DNA of 32,723 bases from JBMDXB01 sp048594975 (lineage in GTDB: Bacteria; Acidobacteriota; Vicinamibacteria; Vicinamibacterales; 2-12-FULL-66-21): NCBI GenBank assembly GCA_048594975.1, contig JBMDXQ010000107.1:1-32723 (forward strand), given 5' to 3'. Shown here piece by piece: positions 6,360-14,842 of the stretch. The translations under genes and the position numbers were made by a program. The notes beneath the pieces are model-generated. The model searched no databases and was not told the DNA's origin. It saw only the letters and a list, made by a program, of their open reading frames with translations. How positions within the stretch are numbered: position 1 is the stretch's first letter; the number at the start of each line of letters is the position of its first letter.

Positions 6360-7664
6360 ATGGCGAAGGACACGCTCAGCATTACCGACAACCGCACGGG
6401 ACGGTCGTACGACATTCCCATCAAGAACGGTACGATCTCGGCGCCGGACCTGCGGCAGATCAAGACCGGTCCGGAGGACTTCGGGCTGATGTCCTACGAC
6501 CCGGCGTACATGAACACCGCCAGCTGCCGCAGCGCGATCACCTTCATCGACGGCGACAAGGGGATCCTCGAGTACCGCGGCTACCCCATCGAGCAGTTGG
6601 CCGAGCACTGCACGTTCGCGGAAGTGGCCTACCTGCTGCTCTTCGGCGAGCTGCCGAAGGCCGACGAGATGAGCGCGTGGCGGCACGACATCACCACACA
6701 CACGCTGGTGCACGAGAACATCAAGAAGTTCATCGACGGCTTCCAGCACGACGCGCACCCGATGGGCATCTTCCTCAGCACCGTGGGCGCGCTCTCGACC
6801 TTCTATCCCGACGCCAAGAACATCTTCTCGGCAGAGGTGCGTCGCCGGCAGATCCAGCGGATCATCGCCAAGGTCCCGACGATCGCCGCCTACGCCTACC
6901 GCCACAGCGTCGGACTGCATTACGTGCTGCCGGACAACGACCTGTCGTACCCCGCCAACTTCCTGAGCATGCTGTTCCGGATGACCGAGGCGAAGTACAC
7001 GCCGCACCCGACGGTCGCGCGCGCGCTCGACATCCTGTTCATCCTCCACGCCGACCACGAGCAGAACTGCTCGACGAGCGCGATGCGGAGCATCGGCAGC
7101 TCGCACGTGGATCCGTACTCGGCGCTGGCCGGCGCGGCCGCCGCACTCTACGGGCCGCTGCACGGCGGCGCCAACGAGCAGGTGCTCCGCATGCTGAAGC
7201 AGATCGGCAGCATCGACCAGGTGCCGGGCTTTGTCGCCGACGTGAAGGCGGGCAAGGGCCGGCTGATGGGATTCGGCCACCGCGTCTACAAGTCCTACGA
7301 CCCGCGCGCAAAGATCCTCAAGAAGATGGCGCACGAGGTGTTCGAGGTCTGCGGCCGCAACTCCCTCATCGACATCGCAATCGAGCTGGAGAAGATCGCG
7401 CTCAACGAGGAGTACTTCGTCTCGCGGAAGCTCTACCCGAACGTCGACTTCTACTCCGGGCTCATCTATCAGGCGATCGGTTTCCCGGTGGACATGTTCC
7501 CGGTGCTGTTCGCGATTCCGCGCACGGTCGGCTGGCTGGCGCAGTGGGAGGAGATGCTGCTCGATCCGGAGCAGAAGATCACGCGGCCGCGGCAGGTGTT
7601 CGTCGGCGCCCGGAACCGTACTGTGCCGACCGTGAAGCCGGCCGAGGCGATCACGAACCGGTAA
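6360..7664 (+). CDS. gltA: Citrate synthase
   Basis: This 434-residue type II citrate synthase condenses acetyl-CoA and oxaloacetate in the TCA cycle. The N-terminal beta domain (MAKDTLSITDNRTGRSYDIP) is typical of the bacterial hexameric form. Active-site segments are present: LHADHEQNCST, PLHGGANEQV, GFGHRVYKSYDPRA and NVDFYSGLIYQAIG with the catalytic Asp. It also has the C-terminal Arg region FAIPRTVGWLAQWEE. ATG 6360 follows GGGGAGG at a good distance. The frame is open 177 bases further upstream, but the DNA there has no coding character. The 271 bases between this gene and the divergent PKD-like gene hold no gene I recognise and should contain both promoters; I could not assign hexamers with confidence. 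A terminator follows at 7695. Confidence 0.97.
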   Translation: MAKDTLSITDNRTGRSYDIPIKNGTISAPDLRQIKTGPEDFGLMSYDPAYMNTASCRSAITFIDGDKGILEYRGYPIEQLAEHCTFAEVAYLLLFGELPKADEMSAWRHDITTHTLVHENIKKFIDGFQHDAHPMGIFLSTVGALSTFYPDAKNIFSAEVRRRQIQRIIAKVPTIAAYAYRHSVGLHYVLPDNDLSYPANFLSMLFRMTEAKYTPHPTVARALDILFILHADHEQNCSTSAMRSIGSSHVDPYSALAGAAAALYGPLHGGANEQVLRMLKQIGSIDQVPGFVADVKAGKGRLMGFGHRVYKSYDPRAKILKKMAHEVFEVCGRNSLIDIAIELEKIALNEEYFVSRKLYPNVDFYSGLIYQAIGFPVDMFPVLFAIPRTVGWLAQWEEMLLDPEQKITRPRQVFVGARNRTVPTVKPAEAITNR

Positions 7665-7694
7665 CCGGCTGACCACGCCTGTCCGGGGCTCCGA

Positions 7695-7728
7695 GGCCAC
7701 GGGGAGCAATGCTCTCCGTGGCCGTTGT
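7695..7728 (+). terminator. Intrinsic terminator of the citrate synthase gene
   Basis: GGCCACGGGGAGC (7695-7707) pairs with GCTCTCCGTGGCC (7711-7723), a 13-bp stem with one G-U pair and a 3-base loop. The following sequence GTTGTCTGT is T-rich but broken. It lies 30 bases after the gltA stop. Its symmetry means it could also act on transcripts from the minus-strand gene that ends at 7896. Confidence 0.7.
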
Positions 7729-7895
7729 CTGTACGGCGCCGCAGGCCAATGCGTCGCCTCACCGGCGCGGCGAAGGTCAGAGCCTCCGCAGGTACGCCAG
7801 CAGCGCGGTTTACCCGCGAGACGGCAGCCGCTCGGCCGTTGCGGGGGCCGGCAGCAGGACGGAAGCCACGGCGAGCGCCCGAACGAGTCGAGCGA

Positions 7896-9296
7896 CTACA
7901 GGTTCGCTGAGCTCTCGATGGCGACCGCCTCGCGCCGGCGGACGGCAGCAGGCGCAGGGCTCACCGCCCGGGCCAGCACCCAGCCATTCAGTCCGAGGCT
8001 CGCCAGCTGGTTCACGAGCGTGAGCAGCAGGAGCCATCGCGGCGGGGTGGCGAAGATGCCGTCGAGGACGAGCGCGAACAGCGCCGCCGGCACCGCGAAG
8101 GCGAACACGCGCGTGACGGTCAACGGCGGACGCTCGGCGGCGACGAGCGTCAGCAGCCACAGCGTGCCCATCAGCGCGTACGCGTCCGGCACGAACGGGC
8201 TGCGGAACGACCCCAGGTTGAGCAGCGCAAGCCAGACCTGCGCCTCGCGCAGCCGGTCGCGCTCGTCGCCCGCGGTCCGGTCGGACCGCGAGATCGACCA
8301 GCCGGCGAGGAGCGCTGCCGCGAAGAGGCCGCCACCGTACCACGCCGAAACGAGCGCTCCCGTCTCGCGTGTGAAATCGAGGATGCCGAGCCCCCGCAGA
8401 CGGCCGAGCAGCCCGTAAATGCCGTAGTTCACCAGCACCGCCGGCGGCAGGTCCACCCAAAAGAAGGCCTCGCCGCTGTTGAGCCGCGGCATCTGGTAGT
8501 GCAGGAAGTCGACAAACGGCCGGGTGCCCACCATGGCGAGCGCGCCGAGCGTGGCGAGCACGCCCCCGGCCGCGATCCACGCGACCGCGCGCCATTGCCG
8601 CCGCGCCAGGAGGTACACCGGCAGGATGGCGGGATAGAGCTTGCTCGCGGCCGCGAAGCCGATCGCGGCACCGCCCGCCGGCGATCGTCCGCTCGCCAGC
8701 GCGATCATGCCGAGCACGCTCAGCGCGAACGCGGTCGCCTGGAAGTTGCCCAGCTGAATCCCGACGAGCGTCGACGGCGATGCCCAGATCACCACCGACA
8801 GGACCGCGACCGCCACCCCCGACGTTCCGCCGATCCAGCGCGCCAGCAGGATCGTCGCCGCAGCGAGCAGCGCCACCTGCACGAAGAACCAGCCGGTACG
8901 GATCGTCCAGAAATCGCTGCTCAAGGCGAGCGCAGTGGCCGGGAGCAGCAGGAACGCCGGCGGATACTGGTAGATGTCCACCTTCAGCGGGCCCATGGAC
9001 CGCTCCCGACAGGTGAGGAGGTCCGCGCACCCGGGCTCCGAATAGAGGTACGGGTCGTAGACGTTCGCCTGGCCGCCCTCGGCGAACCGCGCGGCCTCCG
9101 TGAACGACGTCAGGCACGAATGCTCGCGGAAGAACCGGTTCCCTGGCAGGACCGACGCCGACGGCCGGTGCGGATCGACCATGAAGGTAGTGAGCCGAAC
9201 GAGCTGGATCGCCGCCGCGAGCGCGACGAGGGTCCAAAGCGCGGCAAGGAAGGGGCGGCGGCGGACGAATTGCGCGACGGGCGCCAGGGAAGGCAC
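7896..9296 (-). CDS. GT87-like integral-membrane glycosyltransferase (DUF2029 family)
   Basis: This is a protein of about 466 residues with roughly ten hydrophobic segments and the signature AIGFAAASKLYPAILPVYLLARRQWRAV. That signature is typical of GT87 polyprenol-phosphate-mannose-dependent mannosyltransferases of the GT-C class. An early extracytoplasmic loop carries Asp/Glu-rich segments (FREHSCLTSFTEAARF, then VYDPYLYSEPGC), where the catalytic acid is expected. Such enzymes extend cell-envelope glycans or glycolipids on the outer face of the membrane. The start is uncertain. I chose GTG 9296, just before the first membrane helix, because the upstream in-frame stretch (to 9407) is Arg-rich and has codon third positions much poorer in G+C. 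The gene diverges from the permease gene at 9439; the roughly 140 bases between must hold both promoters. Confidence 0.7.
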   Translation of the reverse strand: MPSLAPVAQFVRRRPFLAALWTLVALAAAIQLVRLTTFMVDPHRPSASVLPGNRFFREHSCLTSFTEAARFAEGGQANVYDPYLYSEPGCADLLTCRERSMGPLKVDIYQYPPAFLLLPATALALSSDFWTIRTGWFFVQVALLAAATILLARWIGGTSGVAVAVLSVVIWASPSTLVGIQLGNFQATAFALSVLGMIALASGRSPAGGAAIGFAAASKLYPAILPVYLLARRQWRAVAWIAAGGVLATLGALAMVGTRPFVDFLHYQMPRLNSGEAFFWVDLPPAVLVNYGIYGLLGRLRGLGILDFTRETGALVSAWYGGGLFAAALLAGWSISRSDRTAGDERDRLREAQVWLALLNLGSFRSPFVPDAYALMGTLWLLTLVAAERPPLTVTRVFAFAVPAALFALVLDGIFATPPRWLLLLTLVNQLASLGLNGWVLARAVSPAPAAVRRREAVAIESSANL

Positions 9297-9438
9297 GGGC
9301 GTGAACTCTACACGGTTGCGGCGGCCACGTAAAGGCTGAGTCGGACCGCTCGGATGTGCCGCAAACGATGGTGCGAAGCGCCTCCGGAGGGGTAACATCC
9401 CGCCCAACTCGAGCGGCCACCACCGCGTCTAACCAGCC

Positions 9439-11889
9439 ATGCTCCAGGACGTTCAGCACGCGCTGCGCGCTCTTCGTCACTCCCCCACGTTCACGATCGT
9501 CGCCGTGGCCGTGCTGACGCTGGCGATTGGCGCCGGGACGGCCGTCTTCTCCGTCGTCGACGCCGTCGTTCTGCGCGGGCTGCCCTTCGACGAGCACGAT
9601 CGGCTCGCCGCCGTCCTGGAGCACGACACGAAGCGGGCAACGACCTTCGGCAGCGGATCGACGACGACGCAGATGTTCCTGGACTGGCGGGCGCAGCAGC
9701 AGTCGTTCGAGGCCGTGACTGCCGTCGGGTCCAGCCGGCTTGAATTCAAGAACGAGGCGGGCGAGCCGGCCGAGGCGCGGTCGCTGCGCGTGACCCACGA
9801 GTTCTTCCGCGTGATGCGCGTCGCGCCGCTGCTCGGACGCGCGTTCACGCAACAGGACGAGATCGACGGCCGTCACCGGCTGGTCATCCTGAGCCACGGC
9901 TATTGGCTGCGCCGCTTCGGCGGACTGCCGGATGCGGTCGGCCGCGTGCTCGAGATGAACGATCAGAAGTGGGAGGTCGTCGGCGTGATGCCCGCCTGGT
10001 TCGCCTACCCCGTGGCAAGCGACCGGCCGACGGACATGTACACGCCGATTGCGTTCCGTGAGGAGGACAGGGTCCGCAGCGGCAGCCGCAACTACAACTT
10101 CAACACGCTCGGCCGGCTCAAGCCGGGGCTGACCTTCGCCCAGGCGAACGACGACATGAACCGGCTGATGGCGGCGCTCGACGCCCAGCACCCGAAATGG
10201 AGCCCGGGACGCCGCGCGCGCGTCGTCCCGCTGCATGAGCACCTCGTGGGACGCGTGCGCTCGTGGATGCTCATGCTGCTCGGTGCGGTGGCGCTGGTGC
10301 TGCTCATCGCCTGCGCCAACGTGGCCAACCTGATGCTCGCGCGGGCGACCGTCCGCGGCCGGGAGATCGCGATCCGCGCCGCCCTCGGCGCGGGCCGCTG
10401 GCGGCTCGTCCGAGGGCTGCTCGTCGAGTCGCTGCTGCTCTCGCTCGCTGCCGCGGCGCTCGGGATCGTGTGCGCGTGGTTCGGCGTGCAGGCGCTGCGC
10501 GCGTGGATGCCGGCGAACGTCCCGCGGGTGACGGCGATCACGATCGACCTGCGCGTCCTCCTCGCCGCCGCGGCGGCGGCAGTGCTGACCGGGCTGACCT
10601 TCGGCGTGGTGCCGGCGTTCCAGGCGTCGCGGCCGGATCTCGCTACGTCGCTCAAGGACGCGGGACGCGCCGCCACGGCCGGCGCCGGCGGCCAGCGGCT
10701 GCGCAGCCTGCTGGTCGTCGCCGAGGTGGCGCTGGCCGTCGTCCTGCTGGTCGCCGCCGGGCTGTTCATCGGCAGCTTCACGAAGCTGATGGCGGTCGAC
10801 ACCGGGTTCGACTACCGCAACGTGCTGACGCTCGACGTCGGCGTCCGGCCCGACCCGAAGCTCACCGGGCGCGCCGTGTTCGACGACATGAACCGGCGCG
10901 GCGGCCCGTACGTCGAGCAGATCCTCGCGGTGGTGCGCGCGGTTCCGGGCGTCGAGTCGGCCGCGGCGGTACAGGGCGGGCTGCCCCTGACCGGCAGCTG
11001 GAGCCGCAACAGCGTCGAGTTGCCGGGACGCGGCGCGCTGAAGGGAGACGACGACTCGATCGATCGCCGCTCGGTGTCGCCGCGCTACCTGGAAACGATG
11101 CGGATTCCGCTCAGGCGCGGCCGCTACCTGAACGAGGGCGATGGCGAAGGGTCCGACCCCGCGATCGTGATCAACGAGGCGGCAGCTCGCAAGTACTGGC
11201 CGGGCGACGATCCCCTGGGAAAGCGAATCCGGATCAACAGCAAGGACTGGACGGTCGTGGGCATCGTCGGCGACATCCGGCATCTCGGGCCTGAGATCCC
11301 GCCACGGCAGGAGTGCTACGTGCCGGCCGCGCAGGCGGGCTATTTCGGCAGCGCGACGCTGGTGCTGCGGACGTCCGCGCAGCCGCTCGACTCCCTGCCG
11401 GCCGTGAAAACGGCCATCTGGTCGGTGAACCCGGAACAACGCTTGAGGACGGAGACGGTGACGCTCGAGGCGTACATGGATCGCCTGATCGCGCAACGCC
11501 GGTTCAACATGGCCCTGCTGGCGCTCTTCGGCCTGCTCGGCCTCGCGATCGCCGCAGCGGGACTCTACGGCGTGATGGCCTACCTGGTCGCGCAGCGTAC
11601 CGCCGAGATCGGCGTGCGGATGGCGCTCGGCGCAACGAAGTGGCAGGTGATGTCCATGGTCCTCCGGCGCGCCGCGGTTCTCACGGGGGCCGGCATCCTC
11701 GTGGGCGCCTCCGTCGCGTGGTGGTTCGGCGGCGCGATCGCAACCTTCCTTTTCCAGATCGATCCGGCCGATCCGCGCATCTTCGCCGCCGCGCTGCTGA
11801 CGCTGGCGCTGTCGGGCCTCGTGGCGAGCGCGGTCCCGGCGCGGCGCGCCGCATCGGTCGACCCGATGGTTGCGCTGCGGCAGGAATAA
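9439..11889 (+). CDS. Orphan ABC-transporter-type permease of the acidobacterial (ADOP) FtsX/MacB family
   Basis: This 816-residue protein has the duplicated MacB/FtsX layout. A membrane helix lies at about 18-45 (TFTIVAVAVLTLAIGAGTAV), then a MacB-type periplasmic core domain (about 50-240). A first FtsX helix bundle (about 275-400) contains ANLMLARATVRGREIAIRAA. A linking helix comes near 430, then a second periplasmic domain, and a second FtsX bundle (about 690-810) contains AEIGVRMALGATKWQVM. The C-terminal signature is PARRAASVDPMVALRQE. No ATP-binding partner gene is nearby, which fits the duplicated orphan permeases abundant in Acidobacteria. Members are thought to relate to macrolide/lipoprotein exporters, but the substrate is unknown. 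ATG 9439 has no clear ribosome-binding site. Confidence 0.9.
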   Translation: MLQDVQHALRALRHSPTFTIVAVAVLTLAIGAGTAVFSVVDAVVLRGLPFDEHDRLAAVLEHDTKRATTFGSGSTTTQMFLDWRAQQQSFEAVTAVGSSRLEFKNEAGEPAEARSLRVTHEFFRVMRVAPLLGRAFTQQDEIDGRHRLVILSHGYWLRRFGGLPDAVGRVLEMNDQKWEVVGVMPAWFAYPVASDRPTDMYTPIAFREEDRVRSGSRNYNFNTLGRLKPGLTFAQANDDMNRLMAALDAQHPKWSPGRRARVVPLHEHLVGRVRSWMLMLLGAVALVLLIACANVANLMLARATVRGREIAIRAALGAGRWRLVRGLLVESLLLSLAAAALGIVCAWFGVQALRAWMPANVPRVTAITIDLRVLLAAAAAAVLTGLTFGVVPAFQASRPDLATSLKDAGRAATAGAGGQRLRSLLVVAEVALAVVLLVAAGLFIGSFTKLMAVDTGFDYRNVLTLDVGVRPDPKLTGRAVFDDMNRRGGPYVEQILAVVRAVPGVESAAAVQGGLPLTGSWSRNSVELPGRGALKGDDDSIDRRSVSPRYLETMRIPLRRGRYLNEGDGEGSDPAIVINEAAARKYWPGDDPLGKRIRINSKDWTVVGIVGDIRHLGPEIPPRQECYVPAAQAGYFGSATLVLRTSAQPLDSLPAVKTAIWSVNPEQRLRTETVTLEAYMDRLIAQRRFNMALLALFGLLGLAIAAAGLYGVMAYLVAQRTAEIGVRMALGATKWQVMSMVLRRAAVLTGAGILVGASVAWWFGGAIATFLFQIDPADPRIFAAALLTLALSGLVASAVPARRAASVDPMVALRQE

Positions 11890-11955
11890 CGGACTTCCGC
11901 GGGCGCGCGGCTGTCACGGTTCGCTGGGCATCCGCTGTCTGCGGTCTCGGCGTGA

Positions 11956-12275
11956 GCGTCCGGGCCTGACGCGTTCAGCGTGTACGACGACCGCCGCGCG
12001 CAGCGGATCGTGTTTTCTAGACGACGACTCGCCGGCCGCCGTGGGGCTCGTGCTCGAATCGAGCACCGGCACGCACCGCAAGCGCGACGCGCTCCTCGCC
12101 GCCGGCGCCCCTTCGCGCGATCGGCGCGGCCGGGCGACGAGATGTTCACGGTGCCCTTCAACGAACGCGTGCGGTGCTGGCGCCGACCGCCGAGCCGCTC
12201 CTGACCCTGGTGGCCGAGGGCTTGACCCGATCGGTGCGGCACCGCTGTCGCTCGTCAGCGCGAGCGCCCTCCGAC
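11956..12275 (+). pseudogene. Decayed VWFA-domain protein (acidobacterial VWFA-related family)
   Basis: Pieces of one protein appear in order but in changing frames. DAFSVYDDRRAQRIVFS lies from 11968 to about 12018. One base later, LDDDSPAAVGLVLESSTG with KRDALLAAGAP runs from 12017. Then ARPGDEMFTVPFNERVR appears near 12140-12178, LAPTAEPLLTLVAEGLTR near 12180-12235, and IGAAPLSLVSASALRL follows in another frame. Together they match the usual start of a VWFA-related protein: the DFSVYDDGxxQ element, the strand with the metal-site Asp and Ser, and the DExxxVxFN strand. At least three or four frameshifts are needed, a stop (TGA 11953-11955) precedes the first piece in its frame, and the N- and C-terminal parts are missing. 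The rest of the 542-base gap (to 12431) shows no convincing gene. Confidence 0.7.
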
Positions 12276-12431
12276 TCCGGGCCGGCGAAGCAATCGCGGA
12301 GGCACCGCTCCGGACCGGACACGCGATCAGCGAGCTGGGGCCGGCTCGCGAGGCGCTGCGGAACGCCAGGCCGAAGCGGAGCGCCGCTCAGCCGAAGAGG
12401 CTCGGCCCGTGGCGCAAGTTCCTGCAACTCT

Positions 12432-14798
12432 TCACCGGATCGCCCGGACCTTCAGGGCGTCCATCACGTACATCCCGCGCCCGTACGTCGAAATGACGAT
12501 CAGGTTGTCGCGCGGCTGGACCGCCAGATCGGACACCTGCACGGTTGGCAGCGTGGTCCCCAGCACGTGCCAGTTGCGCCCGCCGTCACGGCTCACGAGC
12601 GCACCGAAATCGATACCGAGATAAAGCGTCTGCGCGTCCGCCGGATCCTCGCGGATGACGTTGACCGATCCGGCCGGGACGTTCGCCTTCAGGCTCGTGA
12701 AGGTCCGCCCGTAATCGGTCGACTTGTAGACGTAGACGCCGAAGTCATCGTCTTCGCGGCCACGCTGCGTGACGTAGACCGTGGCCTCGGCATGCCCGGA
12801 CGGAACGACCCGCGAGATCCACCTGCGCATCGGGAGCGCCGCGGTCACCTCCGTCCACTCGCCGCCGCCGTCGCGAGTGACGTGCAGCTTCCCGTCGTCG
12901 GTGCCCGCGTAGATGAGGCCCTTCACCTTCGGCGACTCGGCGAGCGCGCTGATCGTCTGGAACGGGATCGCGCTCGAGCTCTTGAGCAGCATGCGCGAGG
13001 GATCGTTGCCGGTCAGGTCTGGGCTGATCTTCTGCCACTCGTCGCCGCGGTTCATCGACTTGAACACGAACTGGAAGCCCGCGTAGATCGTGTGGCTGTC
13101 GTGCGGCGAGACCATGATCGGCGCCATCCACTGCGCGCGGAGATCGGCGCCCGGCGGCCGGATGCGGGTGACGCGCTGCCGCCCCTGCGGCGGCGGCGCG
13201 CCGCGACGGCCACCCTCCGGCGGCGGGATGCTCTGGTCCGTGCGCGTGAAGTTGCCGTAGAAGCCGTGCGAGTACACGATGTTCGCGTTGCCCGGATCGA
13301 TCGCCTGGAACGAACCCTCGCCGCCCGGCGCGCGCTGCCACGCCACGGCCGGAATCCGGTCGCGCCCGCTGCCGAGCTCGAGGCGCGCGCGGAAGCTCTC
13401 GTGGTCCTGGATCGAGCCGTACACCCACGGCGGGCTGCTGGTGTCCATCGTCACGTTGTAGAACTGCGCTCCGCCGGCGGCGACCGCGAACTTCCAGGTC
13501 TTGCCGGCGTCGTCCGACTGGTAGAACCCGCCGTCGTTCGCGTTGTAGAGCAGCGACGGGTTCTTCGGGTCGATCCACAACCCGTGGTGATCGACGTGCA
13601 TACCGCGCAGCGTGGTGTAGGTCTTGCCGCCGTCGCTCGAGACGTTCAGCCGCAGGCCCATCGTGTAGACCTTGTTCGCGTCGGCTGGGTCGACGCGTAT
13701 CTGCCCGAACACCCAGCCGTACGTCCCGGAATGGTTCCGCATGAAGTCGTCGGACTCGCTGACCTTCCTCCAGGTGGCGCCCCTGTCGCTCGTGCGGTAG
13801 ATCTCCGCCGACTTGATGCGGGCCTCCAGGATGGGACGGTGGTAGGCGTCCAGCTCCCCTTCTTTCGGCGGCCGCCCGGGCTCGTAGTTGTCGACCAACG
13901 CGTACAGCACGTTCGGATTCGTCCGGGAGATGTCGATGCCGATGCGGCCGCGGGCCATCGCCGGCGGAAGGCCGGTGTTTGCCTCGGACCAGGTCTTGCC
14001 GCCGTCGCCTGTCTTCCAGATACCGCCCTCGTCATAGCCCGGCTCGACGCGCGGATCGCTCCACTTCCGCCGGATGCGCTGCCACATCGCCGCGTAGAGC
14101 GTGTTCGGGTCCGACGGATCCATGACGAGATCGATCGCGCCGGTGCGCGGGCTGCGAAAGAACACCCTCGTCCACGATTTCCCGCCGTCGGTCGTCTTGA
14201 AGACGCCGCGCGTCTCGTGGTCGGTCCACTCGCGCCCGCTCGCCGCCACGTACACCACGTCCGGGTCGGTGGGATGGACGACGATGCGCGCGATGGTGTG
14301 CGTGTCGGTCAGCCCGGCATGGCGGAACGAGCCGCCGCCGTCGGTCGACTTATAGATGCCGGCGCCGGGCATCGAGGCGCGGAAGATGTTCGCCTCGCCC
14401 GTGCCCACCCAGACGATCGACGGGTCGGACGGGGCGACGGCGATGTCGCCGATGCTGGTCGTCGCCTGGTCGTCGAAGATCGGCTGCCACGTCGCGCCGT
14501 CGTCGTCGGTCTTCCATACGCCGCTCGTCGCGTAGCCGACGTAGATGCGGCGCGACCCGAGACGGTCCGCCACCGCGATGTCTGTGGCGCGGCCCGAGAC
14601 GTTGATCGGACCGAGGTACTGCCACGGCACGTTCCGGTAAGCGGAGGACTGTGCCATCGCCCGGTATCCGTCGTACGCCTTCAACAGGAACGAGGCGTCC
14701 GCCGGTGCAGGCGGTTGCGCGCGCAGGGCGGGGACAGCGATGGCAACCGCCAGCGCCGCCGCAACCGCTGCCGACCGCCAGGATACGAATCGCTGCAA
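12432..14798 (-). CDS. Secreted Asp-box (BNR) repeat protein, sortilin/sialidase-like beta-propeller
   Basis: This is a 788-residue exported protein. The signal peptide VSWRSAAVAAALAVAIAVPALRAQ is followed by at least ten Asp-box motifs of the S/T-x-D-x-G-x-T/S-W/F kind (for example DDDGATW, TDGGGSF, TDGGKSW, GDGGKTW, SDRGATW, SDGGKTY, DDAGKTW, TRDGGGEW, TDYGRTF, SRDGGRNW). These indicate one or two large propellers of the VPS10/sialidase type. The start is a TTG at 14798; GGAGG lies five bases upstream, and no ATG or GTG fits after the preceding gene. Catalytic sialidase residues are not evident, so an enzymatic role is doubtful; such proteins in Acidobacteria are mostly uncharacterised. It is the last gene of a three-gene minus-strand set of exported proteins. 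Confidence 0.85.
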   Translation of the reverse strand: MQRFVSWRSAAVAAALAVAIAVPALRAQPPAPADASFLLKAYDGYRAMAQSSAYRNVPWQYLGPINVSGRATDIAVADRLGSRRIYVGYATSGVWKTDDDGATWQPIFDDQATTSIGDIAVAPSDPSIVWVGTGEANIFRASMPGAGIYKSTDGGGSFRHAGLTDTHTIARIVVHPTDPDVVYVAASGREWTDHETRGVFKTTDGGKSWTRVFFRSPRTGAIDLVMDPSDPNTLYAAMWQRIRRKWSDPRVEPGYDEGGIWKTGDGGKTWSEANTGLPPAMARGRIGIDISRTNPNVLYALVDNYEPGRPPKEGELDAYHRPILEARIKSAEIYRTSDRGATWRKVSESDDFMRNHSGTYGWVFGQIRVDPADANKVYTMGLRLNVSSDGGKTYTTLRGMHVDHHGLWIDPKNPSLLYNANDGGFYQSDDAGKTWKFAVAAGGAQFYNVTMDTSSPPWVYGSIQDHESFRARLELGSGRDRIPAVAWQRAPGGEGSFQAIDPGNANIVYSHGFYGNFTRTDQSIPPPEGGRRGAPPPQGRQRVTRIRPPGADLRAQWMAPIMVSPHDSHTIYAGFQFVFKSMNRGDEWQKISPDLTGNDPSRMLLKSSSAIPFQTISALAESPKVKGLIYAGTDDGKLHVTRDGGGEWTEVTAALPMRRWISRVVPSGHAEATVYVTQRGREDDDFGVYVYKSTDYGRTFTSLKANVPAGSVNVIREDPADAQTLYLGIDFGALVSRDGGRNWHVLGTTLPTVQVSDLAVQPRDNLIVISTYGRGMYVMDALKVRAIR

Positions 14799-14842
14799 TG
14801 ACGCCTCCAGAAGCGCTGCGGCACGCAGGAGTCGGCGTGCAA

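Noticed and set aside
7810..11496. A 1228-codon open frame on the minus strand across the permease and GT87 genes
   Set aside because: It is Arg/Pro/Ala-rich, overlaps two well-supported genes in other frames or strands, and has no domain; high G+C suppresses stop codons.
12160..12431. Continuation of the Asp-box protein in another frame after its stop (GEELQELAPRAEPLRL)
   Set aside because: A lost C-terminal extension was considered, but the frame soon becomes Arg-rich, overlaps the plus-strand VWFA remnant, and the stop follows a normal final propeller blade.
12174..14801. An 875-codon plus-strand frame opposite the Asp-box gene
   Set aside because: It is the antisense shadow of a protein with clear Asp-box repeats and has Arg/Val/Asp-biased, motif-free sequence.
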